Shown in pieces: positions 24,956 through 34,221 of a stretch of 51,437 bases of DNA. The notes beneath the pieces were generated by a model. It saw only the letters and a program-made list of their open reading frames with translations, did not search any database and had not been told where the DNA came from. The position numbers were made by a program, and so were the translations under genes. This DNA is from Myxococcales bacterium (GTDB taxonomy: Bacteria > Myxococcota_A > UBA9042 > GCA-2863065): the NCBI GenBank assembly GCA_018780435.1, contig JADMJS010000411.1, forward strand, positions 1 through 51,437, in the 5' to 3' direction. Every line of letters begins with the position of its first letter. The first letter of the stretch is position 1.

Positions 24956-27766
24956 TCAGTCTCGAAGCGCACCCACGTCGTCGGTCCGGTCTCGCCGCAA
25001 CAACCCGAGTAGAATCAACGTGATCAGAGCCGCGGCTACCCCGCTGGTGCGGGACCGAGTCGGCCCACTGGCACACCCCGAATCGGATGGGGCGCTCGGC
25101 GACGAGATCGTGGTCACGCCATCCACAACGCTGATGACGACTTCGGAACCCACCTGCACCGTGAGATCATCGGGCTCACCGGGACCTCGGGTGCGCTCGT
25201 ACACGCCGACGCCGCGATAGACGAAGCCCGGAGACGTCGCCACGCCGCTGCCGAGCCGCTGCCCGAACGCGTCGCGCGGGATCAACTCCCAGTGCGTGTC
25301 CGTTCGTGTGAGGGTGGACTCCGTGCTCGCCGGCGGGATCGGATCCGGTTCCACCAGTAGGACTTGCGCTTCGAGCGCGCCGGCGTTGACGGTGGTCAAA
25401 CCGGGCGTCATCCCGACGCGGAGTCGCGCCGTCCAAATGGGCACCTGCAGGAGCCGTATCGACGCCGACCAGGCTTCATCGATTCGAGTGAACCCGGGTG
25501 CGCTCGGGAGATAAGCCGCTGGCGGTTCGATCAGACGGCCGTTGGCGTCGCGAAGCGCCAGAGCTACTTCGACGACGTCGCTGCCGTCGGCGCGCGCGAT
25601 CGGGGTCGTCACCCACAGCTTCGACCGCCCGACGTCGACGTCGCCAAGCGCGGCCGGGTCGACGAGACGAGCGATCTCCGACCCGTCGAACGTCACGGCG
25701 GCGACCCCCGTGGCCGTCGGGAGCGCCGCGTGGAACCAACCCGCGGCGCCGCGCTCGAGTGTTCGGACTCCACCGGTCGGCTCCCGACCCGGGACGCCGA
25801 CCTCGAGCCGCGCGTCGAGCGTGGGTGAGATCGCCGCGCCAAGTCCGTCGATGGCGGCGAAACGGAGCTCGACCTGGCCGCCAACGACCGCCGACTCAAG
25901 GCCGACCACCGACGCCAGCGCCGCGATGGTCCGCGCCGTAACCAAGTGCTCTCCCGCCTGGAAGGTCACGCTCTCGGCGGTCGCTACGACGCCGTCGCTC
26001 GTCTGGTCCGCGCCGGAGACGAGCGCCGCCCCGGGTGGCATCGACGTGACTGTCGCGAGTACTCCACGCCGGAGTGGCCACGGGTCGGTCAAGAGGTCTG
26101 CGCTGGCCGCCGCCACCACCACTCGCGGCGCGAGACGCACCGGGCGCTCATCGACCGTCACGGGCAGCCGGTGCGAGCCGACGTCGAGCGGCACCGTCAC
26201 GCTCGCCCGGCCGTCCTCGACGGCGACACCCGCGACTGCCACGCGGCCGGGCAACGTCGAACGAACCGTCACGGTTGCGCCGGGTTCGGCGATGAAGGGC
26301 GTCACCCAGACCGTCCCCGGTCCCGAGATGGTGTGAATCGCTCCGGGAGCGAAGGGGCCGTAGGTCTGCTCGTAGAGCCAGGGCCAACGTACGGAGACCG
26401 TCACGGCGTCACTACAGTCACCGAGCCCGACGTGAATCAGCGGCTCGTGTGCGGCGCCCGTCGCGCCACCTGACCACTCGCGCACCGTAGTGCGGCCGCA
26501 CGCGGTGACGCGATAAAAGGCGCCGGGTTCGTCCGGCACGTCGAAAGCGACCCACGACCGGCCTTCGACTGGCGTCACGTTTCGAAAGAGCGTGCGTGCG
26601 TCGGTGCCCGACACGAATGCGTCGAGGCGGCCATCGCGATCGAAGTCGGCGAGGGCGATGGTGCGGCTGGCGGTCATGAGATCGACGTCGGCGAGCGTCC
26701 CGACGTCGACGCCATCCGCGAGGAGCACATCCCGCGCGTTCGGCTCGGACGGCAGGAAGCTCCCCGGCTCGTCGGAGCCGAGGGACCCCGCGGTCATCCA
26801 CAGCTCGAGGTCGCCGTCATCGTCGAAGTCGCCGTAAGTAGAGCCCCACTTGTATCGGTAGTTCGTCTCGCCCCACTCAGTCGCGCGGCTCAGAGCCGTA
26901 GCGACGCGTCCGCTCGGGCCGGACCGCCAGAGCAGGTCTGGGCCGACGGACGAGACCGCGTAGTCGAGGACCTCGTCGCTGTTCACATCGCCAATTGCGA
27001 CACCCATCCCGTAGACGCCCGGCAGCGCCTCGAGCGCGCCGCCCGTGAGGACGTAGTTGGGCGCGTCGAGCGGGCCGTAATCCGGGGCCACGAAGACTCC
27101 CGGCGTCCCATCACCACGGTAGTCGGTCACCACTGGGATAGGCCAACACCCCCCCGCCGGGAAGCCCGGCGCATCGTCTGCGAGCCGATAACCAGCGGGG
27201 TATCGGTCGAGGCGGAACACGGTGCGCATCGGCGCTTGCCCACGGCCGCAGGCAAACGACGACGTCACGATGTCGTGAGACCCGTCCCCGTCGAGGTCTC
27301 CGTGTGTCGTGAGATGGGTGTCGAAGGTCGGACGCCCGACGGGCACCCGACGCGGAGCCCCCCCTTCCGGGAGCGCCAACACGATCAGCTCGGCGCCGCG
27401 GCTGGGAGCGGTGACAAACACGAGCGCACGGACCGGGGCCCCGCTGTCGGCCGCCGGATCGACGTCGCGGGCCGAGACGACGAGGTGATCGATCCCGATG
27501 ACGCCTTCGATTGTCGCGAGCGCCGGGATGACCTCCTCCTTGAAGGGTAAGCTCCCGCCATCATTTATGAAGAGCTGCGTCGGTCCGCCTGGATTGCCGA
27601 CGACGAGGTCTGGGTAGCCATCACCGTTCCAATCGATCCACGCGGCCGGCGCACCCATGGTCGTCTCGATGTAGCCCGAGCCGTAGGTCGGCAAACCGGC
27701 CTCGGAGGTGACGTCCTCGAAGCGAGGCACCAGGAGCAGGAGTGTAGCGACGTGAGTCAGCACCAT
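24956..27766 (-). CDS. Large FG-GAP/ASPIC surface protein with MYXO-CTERM-like tail (paralogue 1)
   Basis: A 936-residue exported protein. A short hydrophobic leader (THVATLLLLV) is followed by PRFEDVTSEAGLP, the typical start of ASPIC/UnbV-type FG-GAP proteins. Asp-rich FG-GAP/VCBS units follow (IDWNGDGYPDLVVGN, GDLDGDGSHDIV, GDFDDDGDLELW, DFDRDGRLDAFVSG), giving a calcium-binding beta-propeller, then an ASPIC-like end (IHVGLGDC, VSVRWPW). Beta-sandwich modules follow, including an invasin-like segment (LWVTTPIARADGSDVVEV) and the motif FGQRLGSGVAT shared with its paralogues. The C-terminus has Cys, a membrane helix (VAAALITLILLGLL) and RRDR, resembling MYXO-CTERM. It is the last gene of a five-gene operon, 6 nt after the amidohydrolase gene. 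Function unknown. Confidence 0.88.
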   Translation of the reverse strand: MVLTHVATLLLLVPRFEDVTSEAGLPTYGSGYIETTMGAPAAWIDWNGDGYPDLVVGNPGGPTQLFINDGGSLPFKEEVIPALATIEGVIGIDHLVVSARDVDPAADSGAPVRALVFVTAPSRGAELIVLALPEGGAPRRVPVGRPTFDTHLTTHGDLDGDGSHDIVTSSFACGRGQAPMRTVFRLDRYPAGYRLADDAPGFPAGGCWPIPVVTDYRGDGTPGVFVAPDYGPLDAPNYVLTGGALEALPGVYGMGVAIGDVNSDEVLDYAVSSVGPDLLWRSGPSGRVATALSRATEWGETNYRYKWGSTYGDFDDDGDLELWMTAGSLGSDEPGSFLPSEPNARDVLLADGVDVGTLADVDLMTASRTIALADFDRDGRLDAFVSGTDARTLFRNVTPVEGRSWVAFDVPDEPGAFYRVTACGRTTVREWSGGATGAAHEPLIHVGLGDCSDAVTVSVRWPWLYEQTYGPFAPGAIHTISGPGTVWVTPFIAEPGATVTVRSTLPGRVAVAGVAVEDGRASVTVPLDVGSHRLPVTVDERPVRLAPRVVVAAASADLLTDPWPLRRGVLATVTSMPPGAALVSGADQTSDGVVATAESVTFQAGEHLVTARTIAALASVVGLESAVVGGQVELRFAAIDGLGAAISPTLDARLEVGVPGREPTGGVRTLERGAAGWFHAALPTATGVAAVTFDGSEIARLVDPAALGDVDVGRSKLWVTTPIARADGSDVVEVALALRDANGRLIEPPAAYLPSAPGFTRIDEAWSASIRLLQVPIWTARLRVGMTPGLTTVNAGALEAQVLLVEPDPIPPASTESTLTRTDTHWELIPRDAFGQRLGSGVATSPGFVYRGVGVYERTRGPGEPDDLTVQVGSEVVISVVDGVTTISSPSAPSDSGCASGPTRSRTSGVAAALITLILLGLLRRDRTDDVGALRD

Positions 27767-27772
27767 CCGGTG

Positions 27773-28732
27773 TCACTCGAGCCCCAAGAGTCGCTGAGCG
27801 TTGCCATGGGTCACTAGCGCGTACTCGGCTGGGGGGAGCGCGCTGCGGAGCGTCTCGAGGATCGAACCATAGATGGCATAGTGAAGGGCTCCGAAATACG
27901 GAACGTCGGAGCCGAAGAGAACACGCTCGGCGCCGACCTGCCGAATTGCGGCCAAGATGTCCTCGGCGCTCGCGGACGACGTCTCGAGGTAGAGGTTCGC
28001 CGAGCCCTCCGCCGTCGCGCGACGCACGACCTCCATCGCGACCTCGTGTTCGCCAAAGAAGCCCATGTGATACAACACTATTGGAACGTCCGGAAATCGC
28101 TTGCCGAGGTCGAAGACCTTCTCGGGGTGTGAGAGCGGAGATGAGACGTCGGTGTGTATCATCATCGTCAGGCCGGCGGCGCGGCACACCGCCATGTAGC
28201 CGTCGATGGACGTATCGGCCGCGCTCACCGACTGCCAGTCCGGATGAAGCTTCACGCCGACGAAGACGCGGCTGCCATCAGGGAGTCGTTCGGAGGTGAA
28301 CGGGATCAGTTCGGAGGGCGTGCCCTCGTTCGGTTTGGCCCAAAGGAGGCCACGCACACGGCTCGGGTGTTCGCGAACCAGCTTGGAAGTCGCTGCGTTC
28401 GCCGCGCTCTGTTGGACGTCCGCCCCCCCTTCGACCGATGCACCATCGAGGTTGGACACCACCACCCACTTGACCTGGCTGGCGCTCAGGACGGACAGGA
28501 ATGACTCGGTCGTGATGTCGTATTGCCCGTAGTCGGTGCGCAGGGTGCCGTGGTGGCCGTGGATGTCGATGACGTTCGTCAACGGCTCCATCCCCGCCGA
28601 CACGACGGGTGACTCCTCCTCTGGCGCACAGGCCAACAGTACAATCGAGAGCACACACCCACGCCACATCGAACGTCCGCCCGGGCCATGGGCAATTCGG
28701 GCCATGATCCCGCGCTCACTGCGACCGATCAT
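27773..28732 (-). CDS. Amidohydrolase-family lipoprotein (TIM-barrel metal hydrolase)
   Basis: A 319-residue Amidohydro_2-type protein. Metal-site motifs are visible: DIHGHHG (first strand), GVKLHPDW (Lys), MMIHTD, LYHMGF and the final catalytic Asp in LFGSDVPYFG, plus the usual C-terminal HGNAQRLLGLE. A lipoprotein signal (CVLSIVLLAC, Cys35) precedes the domain. The start at 28732 is chosen because its ATG overlaps the upstream stop (ATGA). Internal Mets at 28705 or 28669 would give a shorter, more usual signal peptide. Family members include decarboxylases and lactonases; the substrate is unknown. It lies between the cytochrome c gene and an FG-GAP gene in one operon. Confidence 0.85.
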   Translation of the reverse strand: MIGRSERGIMARIAHGPGGRSMWRGCVLSIVLLACAPEEESPVVSAGMEPLTNVIDIHGHHGTLRTDYGQYDITTESFLSVLSASQVKWVVVSNLDGASVEGGADVQQSAANAATSKLVREHPSRVRGLLWAKPNEGTPSELIPFTSERLPDGSRVFVGVKLHPDWQSVSAADTSIDGYMAVCRAAGLTMMIHTDVSSPLSHPEKVFDLGKRFPDVPIVLYHMGFFGEHEVAMEVVRRATAEGSANLYLETSSASAEDILAAIRQVGAERVLFGSDVPYFGALHYAIYGSILETLRSALPPAEYALVTHGNAQRLLGLE

Positions 28733-29253
28733 CGCTCGCGCCCGATCCCATCGTCGAAGTGAAGCCGGATAGTGGTGATGATCCGCCATCGCTCGTCGAC
28801 GGTCAGTACACCGTCGAAGCTAGGCATCGCGCTCGTGCTCGCCTGCTCGTCGTCCACCGCGCCATACCTCTCTCGCGTCGAGAAGACGGGGCTCCCTTCG
28901 CTCGTGACCCACAGTAGAAACCCGTCGCCATGCAGCCGGTTCGTCTCATGGAGGTCGCTCGGGCGAGGGCAGTGGCGTCGCGCCTCCGGGCCATCTCCTC
29001 GCCCGTCCACGCCGTGGCACGTCGCACAATGGCTCTGGTAGAGCGCGAGCCCTATCGTCTCGTTTGCAGCGACGTAGTCATAGGGGTTCTCCTGGTTGAT
29101 GTATTCAGCCGGCACCGCGATGGTCTGATGCGCAAGTAGCGCCGTGCGCGATGGCTGCACGACGGGGGACCGGCATTCGAAGCCATCGGCCAGTTCGTCG
29201 CTCTCACAGCCCAGCGACAACATGGCGTGAACTACCGCCATGGTCCTCCTCAT
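28729..29253 (-). CDS. Cytochrome c-family lipoprotein
   Basis: A 174-residue monohaem c-type cytochrome. The haem attachment motif CATCH (Cys76, Cys79, His80) is followed by GVDGRGDGP, and Met143 in SAMPSFDG is the likely second axial ligand. A short lipoprotein signal (AVVHAMLSLGC, Cys16) suggests anchoring in the envelope. This is a class I cytochrome fold as found in c-type domains of periplasmic electron-transfer chains. It begins 28 nt after the FG-GAP lipoprotein gene and its stop overlaps the amidohydrolase start (ATGA). Its presence suggests that the operon's surface proteins have a redox role; that is inference. Confidence 0.9.
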   Translation of the reverse strand: MRRTMAVVHAMLSLGCESDELADGFECRSPVVQPSRTALLAHQTIAVPAEYINQENPYDYVAANETIGLALYQSHCATCHGVDGRGDGPEARRHCPRPSDLHETNRLHGDGFLLWVTSEGSPVFSTRERYGAVDDEQASTSAMPSFDGVLTVDERWRIITTIRLHFDDGIGRER

Positions 29254-29281
29254 CCAGGCCCGCCCACCGACTCAAGTGTGG

Positions 29282-31090
29282 TCATTCAGGGCGCCTGAGC
29301 TCGACCCGTCGATTCGCCGTCTCAATCGGGTGGTCCGACACCATGCCGCCGGGCCAGCGCACCGTCACGACGAGAGGGCCTGAACGTTCGCCGAGCCCGA
29401 AGTGCAGCCACGGCGACGATTGGGACAAGTAACCCCGGCTGGCCTCCTGAAAGCGCGTCGTGGACCAGCCTCCGACCTTTACGGTCGCTGCGGCGCCGAC
29501 CGGCACGAGTCCGTTCTGGCCGACGAGCTTCACGTCGAGCCAGCTCGGGCCGGGAGGGAGGCGGTTGATGTAGATGCCCAGGCGGTTGCCCCAGTTCATG
29601 ACGACCAGGTCTCGGGCACCGTCCTCGTTGAAGTCGCCCAACGCGGCCGCCTGCCCGGCCGCGACCGTCGGCTGTCCGAGTACGCGGCGCTCGGGATCGA
29701 AGGCACCTTGCGGCGGTGGGTCGAGCAGGAGCGCCTTCTCCTGCCGCGTGAAGGTGCCATCGCCGTAGACCAGCATCGCGTTCGGCATGTAATCGAAGGG
29801 GATCCCCATCCCAGTGGGGACGAAGATGTCCTGGTCGCCGTCATTGTCGAAGTCCTCGACGACGCTGCCCCACGGCTGGTAGGTCTCGGCCTTCAGCTCT
29901 AGTGCCGCCTCACGAAAGCCCCCGCCGTCTTGGCTCAGAAAGAGGCAATTGCCATAGAGCGGTCCCGTAGGGTTGTCCCCCGCGCCCAGGGTACGGTGCT
30001 TCGGTCCGTCGGAGGACAAGTAACGAATGTCAGGAATTACGGTGCTGTAGGAGACGCCGGGATCGAGCCACATGTCCGAGTGCATGTCGGTCACGAAGAG
30101 GTCGGGCTTCCCGTCGTTGTTCCAGTCTCCAACGGTGGCCGAGGTCGCGCCCCACGAGAACTGAGGAAACCATGACCCGGAGACATCCGTGAAGTGGCCG
30201 GTGCCGTCGTTCTCGAGCGCCGCCGAGGTGCCGAACATGTCGGTGAGGAGCAGGTCGATGTCCCCATCCTGCTCGGCGTCCCAGAGGCTGAGATCGCCGA
30301 AGCCGCGGTTCGTGTCGCCGTCGCCACCGAGGGGGATGCCGCGAGCCGCCGCTTCGTTCGTGAAGCGGTGGCCACCCGCGGCGCCCGAATTGATGAAGAG
30401 CGCCGTGGGGTCGGACCCGACTGGGCCGTAGTTCTCGAGGACGGGTCGCCCGTCGAAGTGAGTCGGGCAGCGGCCGTCGGCGGGGATGACCTCGGGCAGC
30501 GTATAGCGTTTGGTGCCCGCGACGACGAGGTCGAGGTCCCCATCACCATCGACGTCCGCGAAGGCCGCCCCGGTGTAGTGGCCCATCACCTCCACTCCGG
30601 CGTCGACGGCCGTGTCGGTGAAGCTGCCATCGTCGTTCTGCCTCAGCAGCGCCCCCGGGCGCATCACGAAGGAGACGAAGAGATCGACCCGGCCATCCTG
30701 GTCGTAGTCACCGTAGGCCACCCCCGTACGGATGCCGTCATTCAACATCGCGAGCCGGCTCGACGCGTCGGTGAAGGTCCCGTCGCCACGGCCGAGGAAG
30801 TACCCAACCGTGCCGCATTGCGAAAGCAGGACCAAGTCGTCGTGCGAGTCGCCATCGATGTCTCCGACGGCGATACCCGAACCGTGGTCGTACATGTCCG
30901 CGGCGCCATTCTGATTGGCCACCTCCATGTACCAGCGTATCCCCGAGGCGGCGTACTGGTCCCGGAACGTCCATTCGGTGGCCGGCGGCTCCACGACAGG
31001 CGGCGGGTCGGCCGCTTCGCTACAAGCGATGACCAGGACGACGAGGCCAAGCGGGCACCCGGCGCCGGGCCTTGGGGATCGCGCAATCAC
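29282..31090 (-). CDS. FG-GAP/ASPIC lipoprotein
   Basis: A 602-residue lipoprotein. The GTG start at 31090 has a strong GGAGGAG ribosome site and overlaps the upstream TGA (GTGA). The lipobox VIAC ends at Cys23. FG-GAP/VCBS repeats rich in D-x-D-G-D follow (GDIDGDSHDDLVLL, GDYDQDGRVDLFVS, ADVDGDGDLDLVVAG, GDWNNDGKPDLFVTD, EDFDNDGDQDIFVPT, GDFNEDGARDLVVMNW), then a true ASPIC/UnbV domain (PWLHFGLGERSG, VTVRWPGG). This is the CRTAC1-like type and lacks the invasin-like and MYXO-CTERM parts of its neighbours. It is probably a surface-exposed beta-propeller. It is second in the operon beginning at 33960. Confidence 0.9.
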   Translation of the reverse strand: MIARSPRPGAGCPLGLVVLVIACSEAADPPPVVEPPATEWTFRDQYAASGIRWYMEVANQNGAADMYDHGSGIAVGDIDGDSHDDLVLLSQCGTVGYFLGRGDGTFTDASSRLAMLNDGIRTGVAYGDYDQDGRVDLFVSFVMRPGALLRQNDDGSFTDTAVDAGVEVMGHYTGAAFADVDGDGDLDLVVAGTKRYTLPEVIPADGRCPTHFDGRPVLENYGPVGSDPTALFINSGAAGGHRFTNEAAARGIPLGGDGDTNRGFGDLSLWDAEQDGDIDLLLTDMFGTSAALENDGTGHFTDVSGSWFPQFSWGATSATVGDWNNDGKPDLFVTDMHSDMWLDPGVSYSTVIPDIRYLSSDGPKHRTLGAGDNPTGPLYGNCLFLSQDGGGFREAALELKAETYQPWGSVVEDFDNDGDQDIFVPTGMGIPFDYMPNAMLVYGDGTFTRQEKALLLDPPPQGAFDPERRVLGQPTVAAGQAAALGDFNEDGARDLVVMNWGNRLGIYINRLPPGPSWLDVKLVGQNGLVPVGAAATVKVGGWSTTRFQEASRGYLSQSSPWLHFGLGERSGPLVVTVRWPGGMVSDHPIETANRRVELRRPE

Positions 31091-33960
31091 ATGCTCCTCC
31101 GTCGGCGGCCGGAGCGCGCCAAGAACCATACGCTCAGCCAGAGTATCAGAACTGCGGTCACATTCGCCTCTCCGCCCTTGGCCGCGTAGGTCGAGCAGCC
31201 CGCGGCACCCGGCGTCGACTGAACGAGCGACCACGTCACGGTCCTGCCGTCGAAGTGCCCCTCGAGCTGATCGCCGACCCGAAGCGTCAGCGTCGACGCT
31301 GGCGACATCAGCGAATAGACCCCGCCTCCGAGGTAGGTGAATCGAGGCTCGGTCGCGATCCCGCTGCCGAGGCGTTGGCCGAAGCGGTCGCGAGGGATCA
31401 GCACGAAGTGGTCGCCCGCGCGTTCGAGCGTCGACGTCTCGGCCACCTCCGCGGGCTCCGCGGGGACACTCCAGACCGGCACGACGATGGGACCCGCTTG
31501 GATCGGGATGGTGCCGACGACGTCCGTGGTCCGCATCCTCACATAGTGCCCACTCATCCCGAAGCCCAGCTCGATAGGCCGCCACTCGAAGTCGAGGAGC
31601 ACGGCTGCGGGTGACGTCGGCAACAGCGTGTAGTCGGGTTGAATCAACCGACCACTCGAGTCCCGAAACATCGCCACGACAACAATAATGTCTTGCTGGT
31701 CGGCCCGTACAATTGGCGTCGTTATCCAAATCTTGCTCTGTGACAGATCCGGCTCGGGTGCCGGCCGACCGGGGTCCTTGAGGCTCAAGACCCTCTCAGC
31801 ACGGATGAAGAGGCTCAGCTCTTGAGCATCCGCGGCGAACTCGGCGGCCATCCAAGGTTCGGAGTCCGGGAAGAGCTGTACGGATTCGCCGTCGACGACG
31901 ACGCTCAGCTCGCCGCGATTGGCTTCTTCATCGGCGCCGAGCCCGGTGCTGGCGCCACCAAGGCCATCGAGCGGCGCGATTCGTACCCGAGCGATATTGC
32001 CCGTCTTCTCGACCTGCAGGGTCGGGTCCGGCCTGATGTTGGCGATGGCGGGCACTTCGGACGTCGCCTCTCCCACCTTGAGGCGCATCAGCTCAAGAGA
32101 GGGCCGCAAGCGACCTTTGTCGACCATGGCGCCGCCCTCCAGCGCCAGGGCCGCCATCGAATGCGACGTCGCGATCACGTGGCCATTGAAGTCGACTCTG
32201 AGCGGCCACGGGTCCGTCAAGACGACGTCGGGCGCGACCCTCACGTCGAGCTTTGGGGAGAGCGCGACGCGGACGCCGTCCCAGGTGACCTGCAATCGCA
32301 CCATCCCCGGTGTCGCGGGTGCCGTTCGCGTGACCGACCCGTCTACGATGACGTCGCCATCGACACTCACCGCGCCGGCTAGCGTTGAGTGGACCACATA
32401 GGTCGCGCCGGGTGTGACCTGGGACGGCGTGACCCAGATCGCCCCGGGCGACGTGATCTCATGCTCCTGCCCTAGGTCGAAGGGACCGTACGACTTCTCG
32501 AGCAGCCACGGCCACCTCACTCGTAGCGTCACTTTCTCATTACACGCACCAACCCCGAAGTGAACTCGGCTCTCGTGGACGGCGACGGTCTGTACGCCGG
32601 ACCACTCTCGAAGGTGAGTACGGCCGCACGCCTCAAGCGAGAGTCGAGCGCCCGGCGCATCGGGGAAACGAAATGCGATCCAATTTCCTTCTGTTTCTGT
32701 GACGTTCCTGTATAGAAATCGTGCATCGAGACCCGTCACCAGCCCGTCTTGGCGGCCGTCCTTGTCGAAGTCGGCGAGTAACACAGCGCGTTTGGCCGTA
32801 ACCTCGCGCAAACCCGCCTCATCCGAGATATCGACGCCGCCTTTCAAGAGCGCGTCTCGGGCGTTCGGCTCCGACGTGAACAGGACATCACCGACACCTT
32901 CGATCCCGGGCGGTCCGGAGACGAGCCCGGTGAGGCCGGCCGTCACCCAGAGCTCCTCCGTTCCGTCGTTGTCGAAGTCGGCGAAGGCAGGCCCCCACTT
33001 GAATCGTTGTCCCTCCTCCCCCCACTCCGTGTTGCGGCCCAGGGCGCCAATTCGTCGCGACGGCCGCGCATCTGCCCCGACGCCGTCCGAGAGCAGCGTC
33101 AGATCGGGTCCGACCGACGACATCACGTAGTCGAGGACCCCATCGTCGTTCATGTCGGCCGTCGCGATCCCCATTCCATAGATGCCGGGGAGTGCCTCGT
33201 ACTGACCCTGGCCTGAATAGACGAATGTCGGCGCATCGAGAGTGCCGTAGTCCGTCGTCACCAGGAGGACCGGCCTTCCGTCGTCATGATAGTCCGTCAA
33301 CATGGGGACGGGGTAACACCCGCCACTCAGGATGGGGTCTTCGTCCGAGAGGCGGAATCCGAGGGGGTAACGTTCGAGCCGGAAGAGCGTCTTCGCGCGA
33401 GCGCTTCCGGCGCCGCAGATGTAGCTCCCGAGGAAGAGGTCCATTCGACCGTCTCCGTCGAGGTCGCCGCTCGATGCGACTTCGATCCGAGTCACCGGGC
33501 GCGCGATCGGCAGCCTCGTCAGGGCGCCGTCAGCGCCGAGGCGAAACAAGTGAAGGAACCCGCGAGCGTCGATGGACTCGTCGAAGTCGTCTTCCCCACC
33601 ACGAACGCCACGTACGGTCTGAACGAAGAGCACAGCACGTTCAGGGGAGGGCTGCCCCTCGCCAGCCGCCGCGGTGAAGGGCAGGATCGCACTCACGTTG
33701 TCGATGGCTGCGATTTCGGGGGGTGTGATCTCGATGAAGGGCAGCGTGCCAGCGTCATTTCGAAACACGCGCGTCGGTCCTGCGGGGTCACCGACCACGA
33801 GGTCGGTCCATCCGTCGCCGTCCCAGTCCACCCAGGCCGCCGGTCCTCCGTATTCGGTGGAGATCGCCGCGTTGATGGCGCTCGGGATCCCTGCAGCGGC
33901 CGTCACATCCTCGAAACGTGGCCCTGAGGCGACTATGAGCACACTTACGAGACCGAACAT
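31087..33960 (-). CDS. Large FG-GAP/ASPIC surface protein with MYXO-CTERM-like tail (paralogue 2)
   Basis: A 957-residue paralogue of the proteins at 24956-27766 and 35394-38267. A short hydrophobic leader (LVSVLIVASG) is followed by PRFEDVTAAAGIP, FG-GAP units (VDWDGDGWTDLVVGD, GDLDGDGRMDLFLGS, ADFDKDGRQDGLVTG) and an ASPIC-like segment (HFGVGACNE, LRVRWPWL). Beta-sandwich modules follow, with IWITTPIVRADQQDIIVV and FGQRLGSGIAT. The C-terminus has GCSTYAAKGG, a hydrophobic helix (VLILWLSVWFL) and an Arg cluster (RSGRRRR). It is the first gene of the minus-strand operon that continues through the FG-GAP lipoprotein, cytochrome c, amidohydrolase and paralogue 1 genes; the stop overlaps the next start by 4 nt. 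Confidence 0.88.
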   Translation of the reverse strand: MFGLVSVLIVASGPRFEDVTAAAGIPSAINAAISTEYGGPAAWVDWDGDGWTDLVVGDPAGPTRVFRNDAGTLPFIEITPPEIAAIDNVSAILPFTAAAGEGQPSPERAVLFVQTVRGVRGGEDDFDESIDARGFLHLFRLGADGALTRLPIARPVTRIEVASSGDLDGDGRMDLFLGSYICGAGSARAKTLFRLERYPLGFRLSDEDPILSGGCYPVPMLTDYHDDGRPVLLVTTDYGTLDAPTFVYSGQGQYEALPGIYGMGIATADMNDDGVLDYVMSSVGPDLTLLSDGVGADARPSRRIGALGRNTEWGEEGQRFKWGPAFADFDNDGTEELWVTAGLTGLVSGPPGIEGVGDVLFTSEPNARDALLKGGVDISDEAGLREVTAKRAVLLADFDKDGRQDGLVTGLDARFLYRNVTETEGNWIAFRFPDAPGARLSLEACGRTHLREWSGVQTVAVHESRVHFGVGACNEKVTLRVRWPWLLEKSYGPFDLGQEHEITSPGAIWVTPSQVTPGATYVVHSTLAGAVSVDGDVIVDGSVTRTAPATPGMVRLQVTWDGVRVALSPKLDVRVAPDVVLTDPWPLRVDFNGHVIATSHSMAALALEGGAMVDKGRLRPSLELMRLKVGEATSEVPAIANIRPDPTLQVEKTGNIARVRIAPLDGLGGASTGLGADEEANRGELSVVVDGESVQLFPDSEPWMAAEFAADAQELSLFIRAERVLSLKDPGRPAPEPDLSQSKIWITTPIVRADQQDIIVVVAMFRDSSGRLIQPDYTLLPTSPAAVLLDFEWRPIELGFGMSGHYVRMRTTDVVGTIPIQAGPIVVPVWSVPAEPAEVAETSTLERAGDHFVLIPRDRFGQRLGSGIATEPRFTYLGGGVYSLMSPASTLTLRVGDQLEGHFDGRTVTWSLVQSTPGAAGCSTYAAKGGEANVTAVLILWLSVWFLARSGRRRRSM

Positions 33961-34221
33961 CGGCGCAGGCTACGGGGACGGGCGCGATGAAGCAAGCTGC
34001 GACTCCTCGCCCTGGCGCGCGCCATGGGGCTTGTCTCCGTGGCCGACCCGCCTTCCGTACCGCCGGTGTTGACGCCGCTACCCCAGAACCGCAAGCTCCA
34101 TTCCGCGTCTAGAGCGCTCGCACTCGGACTCGAGACGAGCACTCAGCGCACCCGCGGCTTCGGATGATCCACGAGGACATGCGGGGGTAATCGACCGACG
34201 TGATCATGGAGCTGGCGTCCG
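33961..34221. promoter_or_regulatory. Divergent intergenic region between surface-protein transcription units
   Basis: A 261-bp gap between the start of the five-gene FG-GAP operon (minus) and the Cys-rich lipoprotein gene (plus). It must hold both promoters; no clear -35/-10 pair or operator was recognised by eye. Confidence 0.4.
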
